A stretch of DNA of 64,000 nucleotides from Hermetia illucens (Eukaryota; Arthropoda; Insecta; Diptera; Stratiomyidae). Made by a program: the position numbers and the translations under genes. The stretch spans positions 35,537,199 to 35,601,198 of the forward strand of contig NC_051852.1 in the NCBI RefSeq assembly GCF_905115235.1. The letters run 5' to 3'. The notes under the pieces are model-generated. The model did no database searches and was not told the DNA's origin. It saw only the letters and a list, made by a program, of their open reading frames with translations. The stretch's first letter is position 1, and each line of letters begins with the position of its first letter. Shown here piece after piece: positions 13,701-27,606 of the stretch.

Positions 13701-16700
13701 CGAAAAATTAGGCTGAGGACATCGAAACTGCTGTAGGGAATCTATGATTCAGTGTAAGTTGAAAACAAAAAAATCCCTTAGGTTCTAAAACTTTAAATGC
13801 GTTTTTCTCAAAACAACTTTTTTAAAACTCTAATCTAATAGTCTGACATCGTTGGGAGAGGATTTGTTAATACTTTGACTAAATTCAAATGTTTTTTTTC
13901 TTTCAAATAATTTCCAGCTGAGATATAGTGAACACGGCAAATCGCCTTTTTTTCAAAGGCGCTCTGGGAAAAGCTGTCATCAGCTTCTTTGCGAATATTA
14001 TTGTATCACAATTTTACAAAATATTCTTAAAGGTATACTTAATAATGCACAAAAGGTTTCAATAAATTTACTCAAATCAAGTAAAAAAAGTGCATATTTG
14101 CACTTCATGGTGTAATTTACTCGTGAACTTTCAAACGCGTTTTCCTCAAAACTGTTTTTTTCTAAATTGTGCCCATCATTTTTTTGAAAACAGTTCAATG
14201 AATTTAATCAAAATGTTAATGGAAAATTCAGTACATGTGTGGCTATTATGAGAACTTGAATTTTTAAAAAATATTGAACCATTTTCTGTCCATATAAGAA
14301 AGAAGTGGCAAAAAATCATGCAATTTTGAATTATAATTTGCGAAAAATTGAATTTTTAATATTTTCAAAAAATTCTAGTTATATATAGTCATTCACCTAA
14401 AGATTAAAATGGAATCGGATTTCGGATAAATTAGTTTGCCAGAATCGTGGGCACCGTTGGTCTGCTTTTTTACATGTTTGCCATTTCAGTCATGTAACCT
14501 GCCATCGACTCCATATTTTTAAATAAAAAAAATGTACACATATTGTTTAAGATATATACGGGTATACCGCGTCGACCACACCTAAGCGCCACCGTTCATG
14601 GTTATCTGAAATGCGCTTTAGCATCACCCACGAATTCATCAAATCTGATTTCCTTTCAATTACAACGTATAATCAATAGTCCAAGCATTACCTCGAGTTT
14701 GTGATCGGAAAACGCTAGTGACTTGTCACCCATGACTTTGTAAAACCACTGAGCTTGTATATACACTATGCAAAATCCGTATTCGTACACTAAACATTTT
14801 ACGAATTTTTCGGATGTCAAATGAAATACACGAATTTCATTGCTTACAATGTCTGCAATTGTCTAACAATGTCAAATATTAACTGCGATCACTATTGCAT
14901 TAACAGGAATGGAATTTCTCGCTTAAGTCAAAACAAAATTCGTATTCGTACACCCTGTCGATCGGTTAAAATGTACTTTTACAATACTTGTTGTGCCACC
15001 CTGTAAAATTTCAGTTATTATTTTTAAAAAAGAATTATAATGAGTAGGAAATCTGGCGAACGCAGTTGATTTGCTGCTCGCAAAACATTTATTAGTAATG
15101 CCAATAGGAAAAAAAAAGTTATATTTTTCCCAAATAAATATTTTGACAAGGATTTCCGCTTTTGGAGAAGGGTCATTTTTTCAGACGAGAGTAAATTTAA
15201 TGTGAAAATATCTGACGGGCGAATACAAGGCTATTCACTAGAAACCTTATACCGACTTTTAAATATGATGGCGGTTCCGTCATAGTCTGGGGATGTTTTG
15301 CTTCTTCTGGTGTCGGCAATTTACATTTTGTCCATGGATACCAAACAATACATTCAAATTTTAAAAGCTAATTTGCATGAGAGTGCCCGAAATTTGAACA
15401 TCCACAGAAAATACATATTTTAGCAAGATAATGATCAAAACATACCGGACTTAATACGCGCTTTTGGTTGCTTTATAATTGTCGAAAATAGTTGTGTACA
15501 CCTCCACAAAGCCCTGACATTAATCCCATAGAAAATTTATGGTCTATTTTTAAGAAAAAATTAAAATATTAGAACATAAGGAACACAAAAGACCTTAAAA
15601 TCGTTTTGGGTACAGAATGGAAAAAAATTTCACCAAATTTAACAAAAAAATTAGTTTAATCTATGCCAAATAGACTTAAGGCAATAAAAAAACAGAAAGG
15701 GCACCCAATAAATTACTAAAAATAAAATTATGTTACATTTTTTTTAATCCAATCAAGTATACGATTACGGATTTTGTTTAGATCAGAATATGAAACGTGG
15801 TTTTTTTTATGTTTGTATATTACTGTTTTCAATAAACAATGTTATTCCTTGTAATAATTGCTCACTTTTGATTTCGTCTAGTATTTTACAGCCTTTCCAA
15901 ATTATTGCTTAAAATTATGGTGTACGAATACGGATTTTGCATAGTGTAAGTACTAAATGCGGCCAATCGGAAACCAAGCGGTTTCCAGTAACTAAAGGCG
16001 GCCACTATTACCCCAACACTATATTTCAACTTGTCAAAGTTTACATCTAACTCCAACAGTTTTTTCTTTCATTGAAATATGTTTATTTTTTATCACCCTG
16101 TAGTTGTTGCAAATACATGCAAATTATAAAAAAAAATCGGCTCCATGATGACGTCGTCTTGAAAAAAATCAATTGAAAGTGGAAACAAAAGAAGCACCAT
16201 TTTCGACGTAAAACAAGCGCAGTGCATTCGTTCGTTTCCCAAAAAGATGGCTGTTCGAAAAAAGTAAAAGATGCTTTCTGCAGATTCCAAGGAAATTTAT
16301 AACGAATGTCGACAAAAGAAGGCGGAATTCCAAACTAAATTTTCAGAATAGAAGTAGACCACATCAACTCATTCGTGGGTGGTAAAAAGGAATCATATAC
16401 GACGATTACCAAAGTCGATGGTTAGGAGATTAGAACAAGTCGGGAAACCGGAAGCTGCACGCCTCAGGTACAAAAGGTTTTGTGAATTTCTTAGCGAGTC
16501 GCCCGTAATATATGCATATATTATGTGAGAGTATCCACTTTCGGATGATATTGACATTCATAGTCGAGAAAGCAACAACTTTGACGTGTTATAACCTTGT
16601 TAGTAATAGTGCGATTTCCACCAAACTGGGTAAGATCATGCTCCATATTTTAGCCTACATTACTGCAAAATCTCGTGGTGCTAGAATGAACTACTGGGGG

Positions 16701-18329
16701 TAGTAGAAATATACTATTATTCACTTTTTTTAAACAGATATCGATACGGAAAGTTTTTCGGAGCCTAGGCGCCATATACTGGCAGCCTCATGATTTTTTC
16801 CAGATTTTTCGGTTGAGTAGTTTCTGAGAATGACTCCCTGAAAAAAATTATCACTTGCAACCCCCGCACTCCCCACCTTTCCAACGAAAGTAAAAACTAA
16901 GACAGGCTTCGAAAAGTACTAACCCAGACCTTTAATTTGATACCCCACATGGGTATATTTGAGGAAAAAAAAATTTACACCCGCCTTTTCCATGTATGGG
17001 AACCCCCCTTAAATTCGACGGAAAAGGATGTAACTCACTGTATACGTGAGCGTTTACAGTTCCCACCTTTCTCCTAAATTTGGTTTCAATCGCTATAACC
17101 GTCTCCGAGAAATTTTTCTGACGTGTGACGGACGGACAGACAGACAGTAAACCGATTTTAATAAGGTTTGGTGTTTACACAAAACACAAAGGGTGTATTC
17201 AGCTCCAGACAATTTAGAAACAATTGGAGGGAAAGAGACAGGCAAAGAGAACAGACAATTCGAGATCAGATGCCGCTAAATTGACCCACAGACTGCCGCA
17301 ATCGCCAATCGCTTTGCGCCCTGGATCATACAGCCATCAATCCGCTTTACCTGTTTTGAATTCTGCAATTTGAAGAAATCAACTTTGTCACCGTGCTACG
17401 TGTTATCATATAATATATATTGAAAAATCCACATACATAACCCCATTTCCCAGAAAAGACGCAAAGATACAAACCCGCAAAATAATCGTCGACATTAAAA
17501 TTAGGTTGTAAAATGGTACCCAGCTCTCCTCTGTGAGCTAACGCAAATCTATATGAAACTAAGCGACTAATTGAAGGATTTGAAAGCAGAACTTAAAAAT
17601 GCAAAGGAACTTCCCACATCGCAGTCGTTATGATTTAGAGGACGCAACATTCGGTAACTGATAGTGTTCTGTTTGAAGGTGTCGTAAATAACGCTGTTAA
17701 TTTAAACAAAAGTGTGTTAACTTCATTATCAACGTAAATGTGTTTCACTGAATAATATTCGGAAGCTCTGAGGATTCAGGAAAACCCACTCAAAACTACC
17801 AGCAGTAAACAGTTTCACATACAAAATTACTTTGGCTTTATATTCATTTCTTATATTCCAAGTGAAATCTTTTATTCATTTCTGCAAATTACAGTTTTAC
17901 CCTGTTCTTGTCTGGAAAGCCTGAAAGCAAATCCATGCCGTATATTCGCTGACTCTTAGGATGCAAGCCCGCGGCGACTGTTCGGCTGAATCCTTTTCTC
18001 CTTCAACCGAAGCGCTGTAAATATTCTTTACGAATTGAATATTACTCTACCCGAATGGAAGGTTTTCTTCTTTATTGATTGCCATCTTTTTGGAAAGGAT
18101 ACTATTGTTTGTCCTTGTTGCTGAGATCGTTGTAGATTTCATCGTATGGCGTCCCGAATTCATAAATATTTGGTTTGTCGATCGCCGTGCCTGGCAGCTT
18201 GACCTTTTCCCCTGTGCCGAATGACTTAACCTTAAAGCCCTTCTTCGACAGAAACCCGTGGGCTTCCATTGACCGATTCATATTTGAGGAGCATATTACG
18301 GCAATCGACAAGTTGTTCAATTGCGACAT
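7793..18329 (-). CDS. Ssu72: Ssu72, RNA polymerase II CTD phosphatase (4 exons)
   Basis: Dephosphorylates Ser5/Ser7 of the polymerase II C-terminal repeat and works with symplekin and the cleavage/polyadenylation machinery in the nucleus. Exons read on the minus strand: 18329-18103, 9124-8995, 8912-8784 and 7894-7793. Joined, they give 195 aa (human 194). The phosphatase loop CSSNMNRS supplies Cys13 and Arg19 (CX5R), and QDNHEDA supplies the acid Asp144, the same numbering as Drosophila Ssu72. The C-terminus ends LHSILFY, the family ending. Splice sites are good (donors GTATCC, GTCAGT, GTAAAA; acceptors TTTAG, TTCCAG, TTCTAG). Intron 1 is 9.0 kb and full of transposons. Reading straight through the exon 3 donor gives a false C-terminus ending near 8598. 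The protein looks intact and functional. Confidence 0.95.
9963..10305 (+). mobile_element. Kolobok-like MITE, truncated copy
   Basis: TTAA (9959-9962) is followed by GGGGATCACCCCGCGTGT and about 340 bp matching the left part of the 837-bp MITE and the left end of the 2-kb element. It shares the MITE's internal deletion junction (TTAAACACATGATAAGTCAC), so it belongs to the amplified short form. The match stops at the border of the hairpin repeat at 10306 and does not resume after it. Confidence 0.75.
10306..10525. repeat. 220-bp near-perfect hairpin repeat
   Basis: Two arms of about 100 bp are inverted copies of each other, from AAATAATAAAAAACTTG on the left to CAAGTTTTTTATTATTT on the right, around a small inner stem (AAGTCTG, loop, CAGACTT). 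Each arm carries the string CACTGATGAAGGG, a short GGG/CCC stem, and (right arm) CGAAATATCGG. A single diverged arm is present at 56338-56450, so this is a dispersed family. It lies inside Ssu72 intron 1. A fuller discussion of its hammerhead-like core is under findings. Confidence 0.8.
11224..11850 (+). repeat. Dispersed repeat E, copy 1
   Basis: Shares extended similarity with 16434-17200: both begin ACAAGTCGGGAAACCGGAAG, then share CATATATTATGTGAGA, GATATTGACATTCA, a CACTCCCCACCTTTCC block and AATTTGATACCCCACATG. No coding capacity is visible. Both copies lie in Ssu72 intron 1 in the same orientation, opposite to the gene. I could not find terminal inverted repeats, so the class is unknown. 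Confidence 0.7.
12860..13740 (+). pseudogene. Kolobok-like transposase relic, second lineage
   Basis: A broken plus-strand frame shows, in order, [12 protein letters not shown] (the aspartate block), [16 protein letters not shown], then further on [20 protein letters not shown] followed by ERCL. These match in order the transposase in the 2-kb element at 36964-38980 (HVEKRMGTRLRN, then EVQTVIKPIYEGL and LNRCLG). The two are clearly related but too diverged to be the same family. Stops and shifts interrupt it throughout. No TTAA-flanked ends were found, so limits are approximate. It lies in Ssu72 intron 1. Confidence 0.65.
14764..15946 (+). mobile_element. Tc1 element with double (IR/DR-type) inverted repeats
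   Basis: A 1183-bp element flanked by TA on both sides (14762-14763, 15947-15948). The outer inverted repeats start CACTATGCAAAATCC and are identical over 27 bp. A second, diverged copy of the same motif sits inside each end (14936-14957 and 15758-15777), the IR/DR arrangement of some Tc1 elements. The transposase region (about 15120-15720) shows [18 protein letters not shown] and, after a shift, [12 protein letters not shown]. The spacing from QDN to PIE fits DD34E once a single missing base is allowed for. Several stops and shifts make it inactive. It is inserted in Ssu72 intron 1. Confidence 0.9.
16434..17200 (+). repeat. Dispersed repeat E, copy 2
   Basis: The longer of the two copies (see 11224). 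It continues past the shared block into a segment with GACGGACGGACAGACAGACA and AAACCGATTTTAATAAGGTT, a style of sequence that recurs in fly dispersed repeats. No coding capacity or terminal repeats found. Confidence 0.65.
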
Positions 18330-19399
18330 TCTGAAAGTGAATAATGGAATTGCGATTAGTGAGAAAGTGGCAAATGAATTCCCGTCCTAGGTCACGGTAC
18401 GCTGAAGAGGAAACTCACCTGTTGTGATCTTCGAGGTGTCTGGGTGCAATGCTTTCGTTACTCGCAAGGTAGGTGGAAGCCCTTTGAAAATCGATAACCT
18501 TGGTAAAAGTACCAATTGCTGAAAACTGTTTTCAAATCGAGTGTCTAAAAATGCGACTTAGAAACGACTCCGCCGTAGAAAGTTTTCCTGTAAACTGATG
18601 ACAGTTAATTAATATCGCAATGCGATGCAATGCGTCGACAGGTTTAGTGAATCATGCCATACAAGGTTCTCGTATTAGCTAGATAGCATATAATTATTAC
18701 TGCAACGGTCACTTGAATTCTAGTCCAGCCTTAATACTTCCAAAAATGGTTTAATTTTCTTACATTTTTAAAAGTATCATTCACGTCATAGGAAAGTTCA
18801 TTTCAAATTCATTGCATTCCTGTTTTAGGGGCATCCCAATTATCAAAGGAGGGTCAGTCTTTATATTTTTTTGGAGGATTAGTGGAGGTTTTGCTAAGAG
18901 CTGGGTTTCCAACGATCACAATTTGCCTCTAAACATCATATGAAGCTTTACCCATTCCCAGCTTATCATCTTTGATACTGAACTCCAGACCAGAGCAAAT
19001 CTATTGTGCTTCAGACAATAGAATGTGCCCCATTCAGCCCATTTGTACTGCCAGAAATGCGTGCATGACTTCCACAGTTTTTTTTTAAACTGTTTCCTCG
19101 TTCCTGCCACGGGGGGGATGAGCAATTTGTATAGTATCGGGATTTTATAGCTTCACATTTCAACTTGTTGAGTTATTGTAGGTATGTCCCACGAAATTTC
19201 GCTTAGGTGAATAGTCCCGTCCAATTCTCCAAGCTCAGAAGATATTCTATTTTATGTATTTGCATTTTTCCAGGGTTTGTTATTTCCCTGGTAGTATATA
19301 TAATATATCCTCATCATGTAAGTAGGCAGCCTAATATGATATGGGAGGTTTCGATTCGTCGTTTATCCTGCAGCATGAATTTACCGTGCATCTAGCCCA
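18330..19399. other. Ssu72 upstream region, no gene recognised
   Basis: Contains the presumed Ssu72 5' flank. No other coding signal that I can support. A minus-strand frame at 18916-19125 has no recognisable motif. Confidence 0.4.
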
Positions 19400-21880
19400 C
19401 CACAAGGCCAAGTAATGGACTGCAGGATAGACTGATGCGGAATATAGCTCCCTGGGAGCCAATCTATCTCTTTTTGGGGGTGATATGTGACTCTCCAGGA
19501 GACAAGCCTCTCATCTAGCAAGTCCGTTAATGAGTGTAACAGTCACATCCTGTGAAGTGACCCTACTATCGATAAAATCAATGAGCGTGCCCATTGGATA
19601 GTTCGCAGTCGAGGGTAAGTGGCTGTGTTCAAAGGGAGCCTAACTGATCTCTGGTCACCACAGTGAGTAAGTTTGACTTTAGCGTTCTACGGAAACTATG
19701 GTACGACCGACCTGAACACCCTATACTCATGGGGATCATATGAGTACGCCTTTTAAACTATCTAAAAAAATCATCAACATACAACCTTTCATTTTCCCTC
19801 GGAGAACTGTGAAGGTTGGGAGAAGGTTCTTGATATCATCCTACTAATCCACAATGGGATTCTTAAGTTGATGAACTGGAAAGTGTCTGACTGATCCTTC
19901 TCAGATCACAGTCGGATACGTTTTAGTCTAGATCTCGCCGCAGAGGTCTCCAAATCTTTCAAGACCCCCGGGCCATCGACTGGAGGAAGTTTGGTCAAGT
20001 TATTAAGAAAACTCTCCGGTGCCCAAATTGGTAAGATTGGCATGACAGACGGACTGGAGTCGAAGGTCGGGGCTTTGTAAAAGGTATTCGAAACTACCTT
20101 TAAAGTATCAGGCCTTACTAAATACAGCAAGAAGACTCTACCACCGTGATGGAATGAAAATTGGTCCAGTCTGAGGAAATTGACCAGGGAGATATTGAAC
20201 ATCTACTATAGGCACAAATATCGGCAATCATACAAGGACTGCCTGGAGAGGTAAACGTCGGCCATCAAGACTGTCAAGAGATGGCACCAGCGAATCTGTG
20301 AAACACAGTAAGATTCTGTCTAAGGAACATAAGAGCCCATCCTTTCTAAAAAAAGTTGTACTGTTCCTGGACGAAATCTTCTGATTAAACCCTAGAGCTA
20401 CTGGTTCAGATGCACTTTTCCGCCACGAAGGAGAACTGTAAGTCAGAGGTTTGCTTGGGCGGCAGCCGTCCCAGCCTTGTGAGACTATCAAATCGGTAAT
20501 AAACGAGAATAAAATCGGCTGGGATATAAACAGCTTCACTTCATATAAATCTCCGAACCCAGGTGGCATAATACCAGTCATGCTACTAGAGCTGCAAAAA
20601 GGGTTCTGCTGTGGATTGCCGAGATTCACCGGAGCTACATCTCTTTGGAATAGTAACCACAGTCTTGGAGACGCACGCAGGTGGTTTTCATATCGGCGGT
20701 GCAATGAGTCCGCGAAAAACTTTCGACCAAACGCCATCAAGCAAGCCTTGAATGCTTTTGGATTGGAGGTGTATCTTTCGCATTGGATTATACCCATGCT
20801 AAGAACCAGGATAATCCAGTCGAATCTGGAAGGTAGCTACTTGACCAGAGAGCAGAGGAAAGCAGGGTGTCGCCATCTGCCCGGTGCTCCGGTTGATAGT
20901 GATGAATTAAAGGAACAGAGTGAAGGTGGTAGCGACGACTTGGTGATATTGGTGTCAGGGATGTTTCCCTCCATTATGAGTGACATCATGAAAGCAGCCT
21001 TAGGAAAGGTATGCCTGTGGGCCGCAAGATGCGGACTCGGTATAAATTTAATCAAAACAGAACTGATGTTATTCACCACCAAATTCCAACTTCCGCGGTT
21101 GAATGAAGAAAGTTTGGTTTTTTTCTCCAATGTAAAGTATCTGGGTGTTATCCTGTATCCGAAACTAAATTGGAGATTGAACATAGAACTGCGGATTAAG
21201 AAGGTCTGTATAGCCTTTTAAGCCTGACGGTTCTCTGGATGTACACAACTGTGGTACGTCCCACCCTAACGTACGGCTCTATTGTATAACGGCACGCTCA
21301 AAGTCACCCGCTGGGTCATAGAAGAAAATGAGCAAACTGACGCACTGGCCAGACGGGATTCCGTTCTTGACAGCCTTTCGGTGGCTACAGTCTGTGGCTT
21401 GTGGATGACTGGCAAGGATGGAAGTTACTAGCAGTTACTTAGCAGCCGCGGACCTCAGACGGCGAAGACTCAAATGCATTCAAGGTTAGGGCGGTCTGCA
21501 CGGGGCCTTGGTCTATAGGAAACCATGCCGCCATTCTCGGAATATCCTATAATCCGGATTACCGGCCAGCTGTAGAGAAGAGGAAGAAATCTTCAGGTAC
21601 TCCTTTTGTGATTGCCCAGCTGTAGTTAGATTTAGGCTACGGACGCTAGGTAAACCATTCTTTGAGGGCCTCTGAGAGATCTCCAACTGCAGGATGGGAG
21701 AGCTGCTTTCCTTCATGCTGGCTGTGAAGATCTGAGCCGACTGGACCCTGCCCTTGCTCTTATAACAACAGTCATGGTGTTCAGAGTTTTTGGCATTACA
21801 ACGGCGCACCACAGCGCTAATTGGGCTCTTCGGAGCGGCCTATCTACCTCATACAGCGGAACCCGTACCGCACACAAACT
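19400..21880 (+). mobile_element. R1/LOA-like LINE, family B, degraded
   Basis: A plus-strand relic of a non-LTR retrotransposon with the layout endonuclease end, RT, C-terminal knuckle. RT signs: GWDINSFTSYKSP, AFGLEVYLSHWIIP, GGSDDLVILVSGMFPS (normally YADDLV), GLGINLIKTELMLFTTK, then VKYLGVILYPKLNWRLNIE. The segment before the DD box has lost the usual RGTPQGG block. Near 21570-21660 the frame reads CDCPAVVRFRLRTLGKPFF, the C-terminal zinc-knuckle region. Many stops and shifts. Clade placement (R1, LOA or Jockey group) is by eye only. Another 3' half of this family is at 49940-52000. Confidence 0.75.
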
Positions 21881-22618
21881 ATCCCTTCAAGCGGTTGCTT
21901 ATATCTGCATTACCGAAAACCAGTTGAGTACCCCCAAAAAGGGAGAAGCTAGGAAGTCATGCAGTGGAGCTAAGGTCAACATTGGCCTACGGCGAAGACC
22001 GCAGCCAAACAAAGGTCGTTGCTCAGAAGGCAACCAGCAAAAGGGACCAGCAAAAGTATGTCTGAGGGCAAGATATCAGACGTCAGGATGCAGAGAGGAC
22101 TCAATTGTGTAGATTGCGTGACGGAGGACAGGCAAAAGGCTTAGGATCGTAGTCCCTAAATTGACAAGCTGGAAGGGAAAAAAGCTGTCGACATGTACTG
22201 AGAATGCTATACTTCCTAAAGCCGCAGCGTTAGAAACGAAGATTTATTTCTCAAAGAATACGCGGTCATTGAGGGTCTTCAGAGAAAGGAGAAAGGAGAG
22301 CAAAGAAAAATTCCTCACGATCAGGGCACATGACCGATCTCTGGAGGCAATCTAAAGCTCGAGGGAAGAGGGGCAGCGATATGCAGGAAAACACCATGCC
22401 GGAGGGAGAAGATGACACCAGCCAGCATCAAGATAACCCAGGTAAACCTCCCTTACACAAGAGCTGCACCTGCAGTGATTGCAGAGGCGATCTTCAAGGA
22501 CAACATTGGAAAAGCGCTGGCTCAAGAACCCTGGGTGTACCGGGGGCAGATTCTGCGAGGAGGAGGCAGGCAAGTAATATGGTGGGTTTCTGGTGAAAAA
22601 CGAAGGGCTTGCATCATT
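21881..22618 (+). mobile_element. 5' piece of an R1/LOA-like LINE
   Basis: Starts where the previous LINE ends. From 22412 the plus strand reads ITQVNLPYTRAAPAVIAEAI, then ALAQEPWVYRGQI, the N-terminal endonuclease block of R1/LOA-type ORF2 (normally INLHHC..., LIQEPW). The upstream 500 bp would then be ORF1 end or leader. The piece stops abruptly at a poly-C run. Confidence 0.6.
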
Positions 22619-22644
22619 CCCCCCCCCCCCCCCCCCCCCCCCCC
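22619..22644 (+). repeat. 26-base C homopolymer
   Basis: An uninterrupted run of C at the junction between a truncated plus-strand LINE and a minus-strand LINE. A C run this long is rare in AT-rich insect DNA and hard to sequence, so its true length, and even the junction itself, may be an assembly artefact. Confidence 0.9.
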
Positions 22645-22689
22645 AAATAGTGACATTCAAAACGGGTGCCTTTCTTTGGAACATTTATG

Positions 22690-23560
22690 ATCATCCTCTT
22701 CTTCTACTCTGCGCGAAAGGTCTCGGATTCCCAAAATTTCCCTACGGGTGGAAGCAGTAAATCTGCAGTAACTATAGGTGCAGCGATAAATAACTCTGCG
22801 TTGAGGCCGTGAATCCCAGCGTCTTCTGTTTGGAGGAGCAGTCCGTGTTCGCATGTTACGGTGACTAGCCATTTCATCCACAAAAAGAAGAACCCCATCG
22901 GATGATACGGTTAAGAACTTTGGTGAAGTATTCTTTCCACCTCTTCAGTTGCTCGTTATCGTGGATGAGAAGTCGATCGTTAACGTTCTTCACAGGACTA
23001 TCGAAAGATTTGCCGATGTTCTCAGGCGGGTTACTCAGTGTATCTGCCATCTGGTCAGCAAGATCGCTCTATCATTGTCGTGCGGAAGCTGGATCATACA
23101 AGTGGCTGAACTCCAACTTGGAGCATCGCAGCTTTCCAACCCTGCGATTAGTGACAGACACAACATGCAGGCGAATGTTAGCGACCATTAGACGTCAGCG
23201 CTTCTCGCACATCCCGGTGATAATTCCTAAATCTGGTCAATCCGGCTTCATGCGGTGTCGGTCAGTTTAAATTCAAATTACTAGCAGAAAAGGGATATGA
23301 TATGCTCTGCACTCGAACAATGTGCCACCCATGACGAGTTGTAGTGCAAGCGGCAGAAATTTACAAATGTCTCATCATTATCGTTACGATCACCAAGACC
23401 GTGCTTCTTTATCACATGTACGAGCAAGGAGTTGTTAAGGCGTATCTTGGCACCCAGTTCACTCACGTAGTCAATTACGTGTGTGTAAGTGCTCCACTAT
23501 TCGAAAGTCTCCGTTGGTATATAGCTCTGTACAATTATTGTGATGCTTCTTAATAACTCA
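22690..23560 (-). mobile_element. LINE family F fragment (endonuclease and RT start)
   Basis: Minus strand. The piece at 23466-23281 reads KHGLGDRNDNDETFVNFCRL, a block of the endonuclease domain of EN-RT LINEs. The piece at 22881-22690 reads HRNMRTRTAPPNRR, which matches the RT N-terminal region of the LINE at 38985-39500 (KHRNIRIRTVPPNRREI). Order and strand agree with one internally deleted, frameshifted copy. Confidence 0.65.
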
Positions 23561-24086
23561 CAGAGGATTTTTTATGTCGCAAGAAACATTTTAGAGGGCT
23601 GCAGTCCAATCAACTGAGAAGAGATTCTTATTTAGAGCTGGGAAATTGGCTCTTATTTTTGCAAACCGCTTAGAATGCAGCGTCCAGTGTGCTGCTTGTC
23701 TTCTTCTATTGTGATCGAGTTGCTATTGTCTTTGCCGGAGCTCACCAAGAAAGGAATTTATGAAGTCGTTAGAAATCAAACTGTAATCTCCTAAGATAAA
23801 AGCAATTCAGATACAATCTTAAATTGAAAATAAAACTCTTCGAAGTTTCAGCAAATGGTTTTATTATGTTTTTAACTTTGTACTGGGCGACGGTTGCTAA
23901 ACGAATTTATTACAAAAGTTAAACTCATTTCCAATGGGAATGCATATTACAAATTGTTAGTAACAACCAAACATCTGATTATTTTGGAAACGAAAAGATA
24001 AGAATAAAGTCAAGATTAATTTCCAGACACTACTAACTTAATCCTACACATAAATAAAACTAGATAAATTACAACTGCCTTTACTT
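23561..24086 (-). other. 3' flank of the ZAD zinc-finger gene
   Basis: AT-rich, presumably 3' untranslated sequence. The minus strand has an AATAAA at 23865-23860, about 220 bases past the stop codon, a reasonable polyadenylation signal. No other gene seen. Confidence 0.5.
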
Positions 24087-27280
<3,194 letters not shown>

Positions 27281-27606
27281 TTTTCATAAGTTCGACTGCA
27301 ATTTAGGTAAACGGTTGGAAATTCTTAGTTTGTTCACAATAAAACGCGAATTGTTGAGGAAATCTTTAGCAGGTCCCGAGTTGTCACATTGACAGCTATC
27401 GTTTCAAGGCGCAATAAAAGACACGGCATAATTTAGTCTGCCCGACTGATGTGAATGCAATTTCACGCACACAAATACATGGCTTCGAGCTTCCCTCACA
27501 CTATTGAACTAACCAGCTGATTGCCAAGTTCTCACGCGGTCCTCGGCATCTATTTTGTTTGTTTGATTCGGCAGTTAAAAGGTCTTCGTAAACAAAAAAG
27601 TGCAGG
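27281..27606. promoter_or_regulatory. Shared head-to-head promoter region
   Basis: The start codons of the ZAD zinc-finger gene (minus) and SPAG7 (plus) are 326 bp apart, so this stretch must hold both 5' untranslated regions and probably both core promoters. I see no obvious TATA box at a useful position. The region is free of recognisable transposon sequence, unlike most of the window, which fits functional constraint. Confidence 0.6.
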
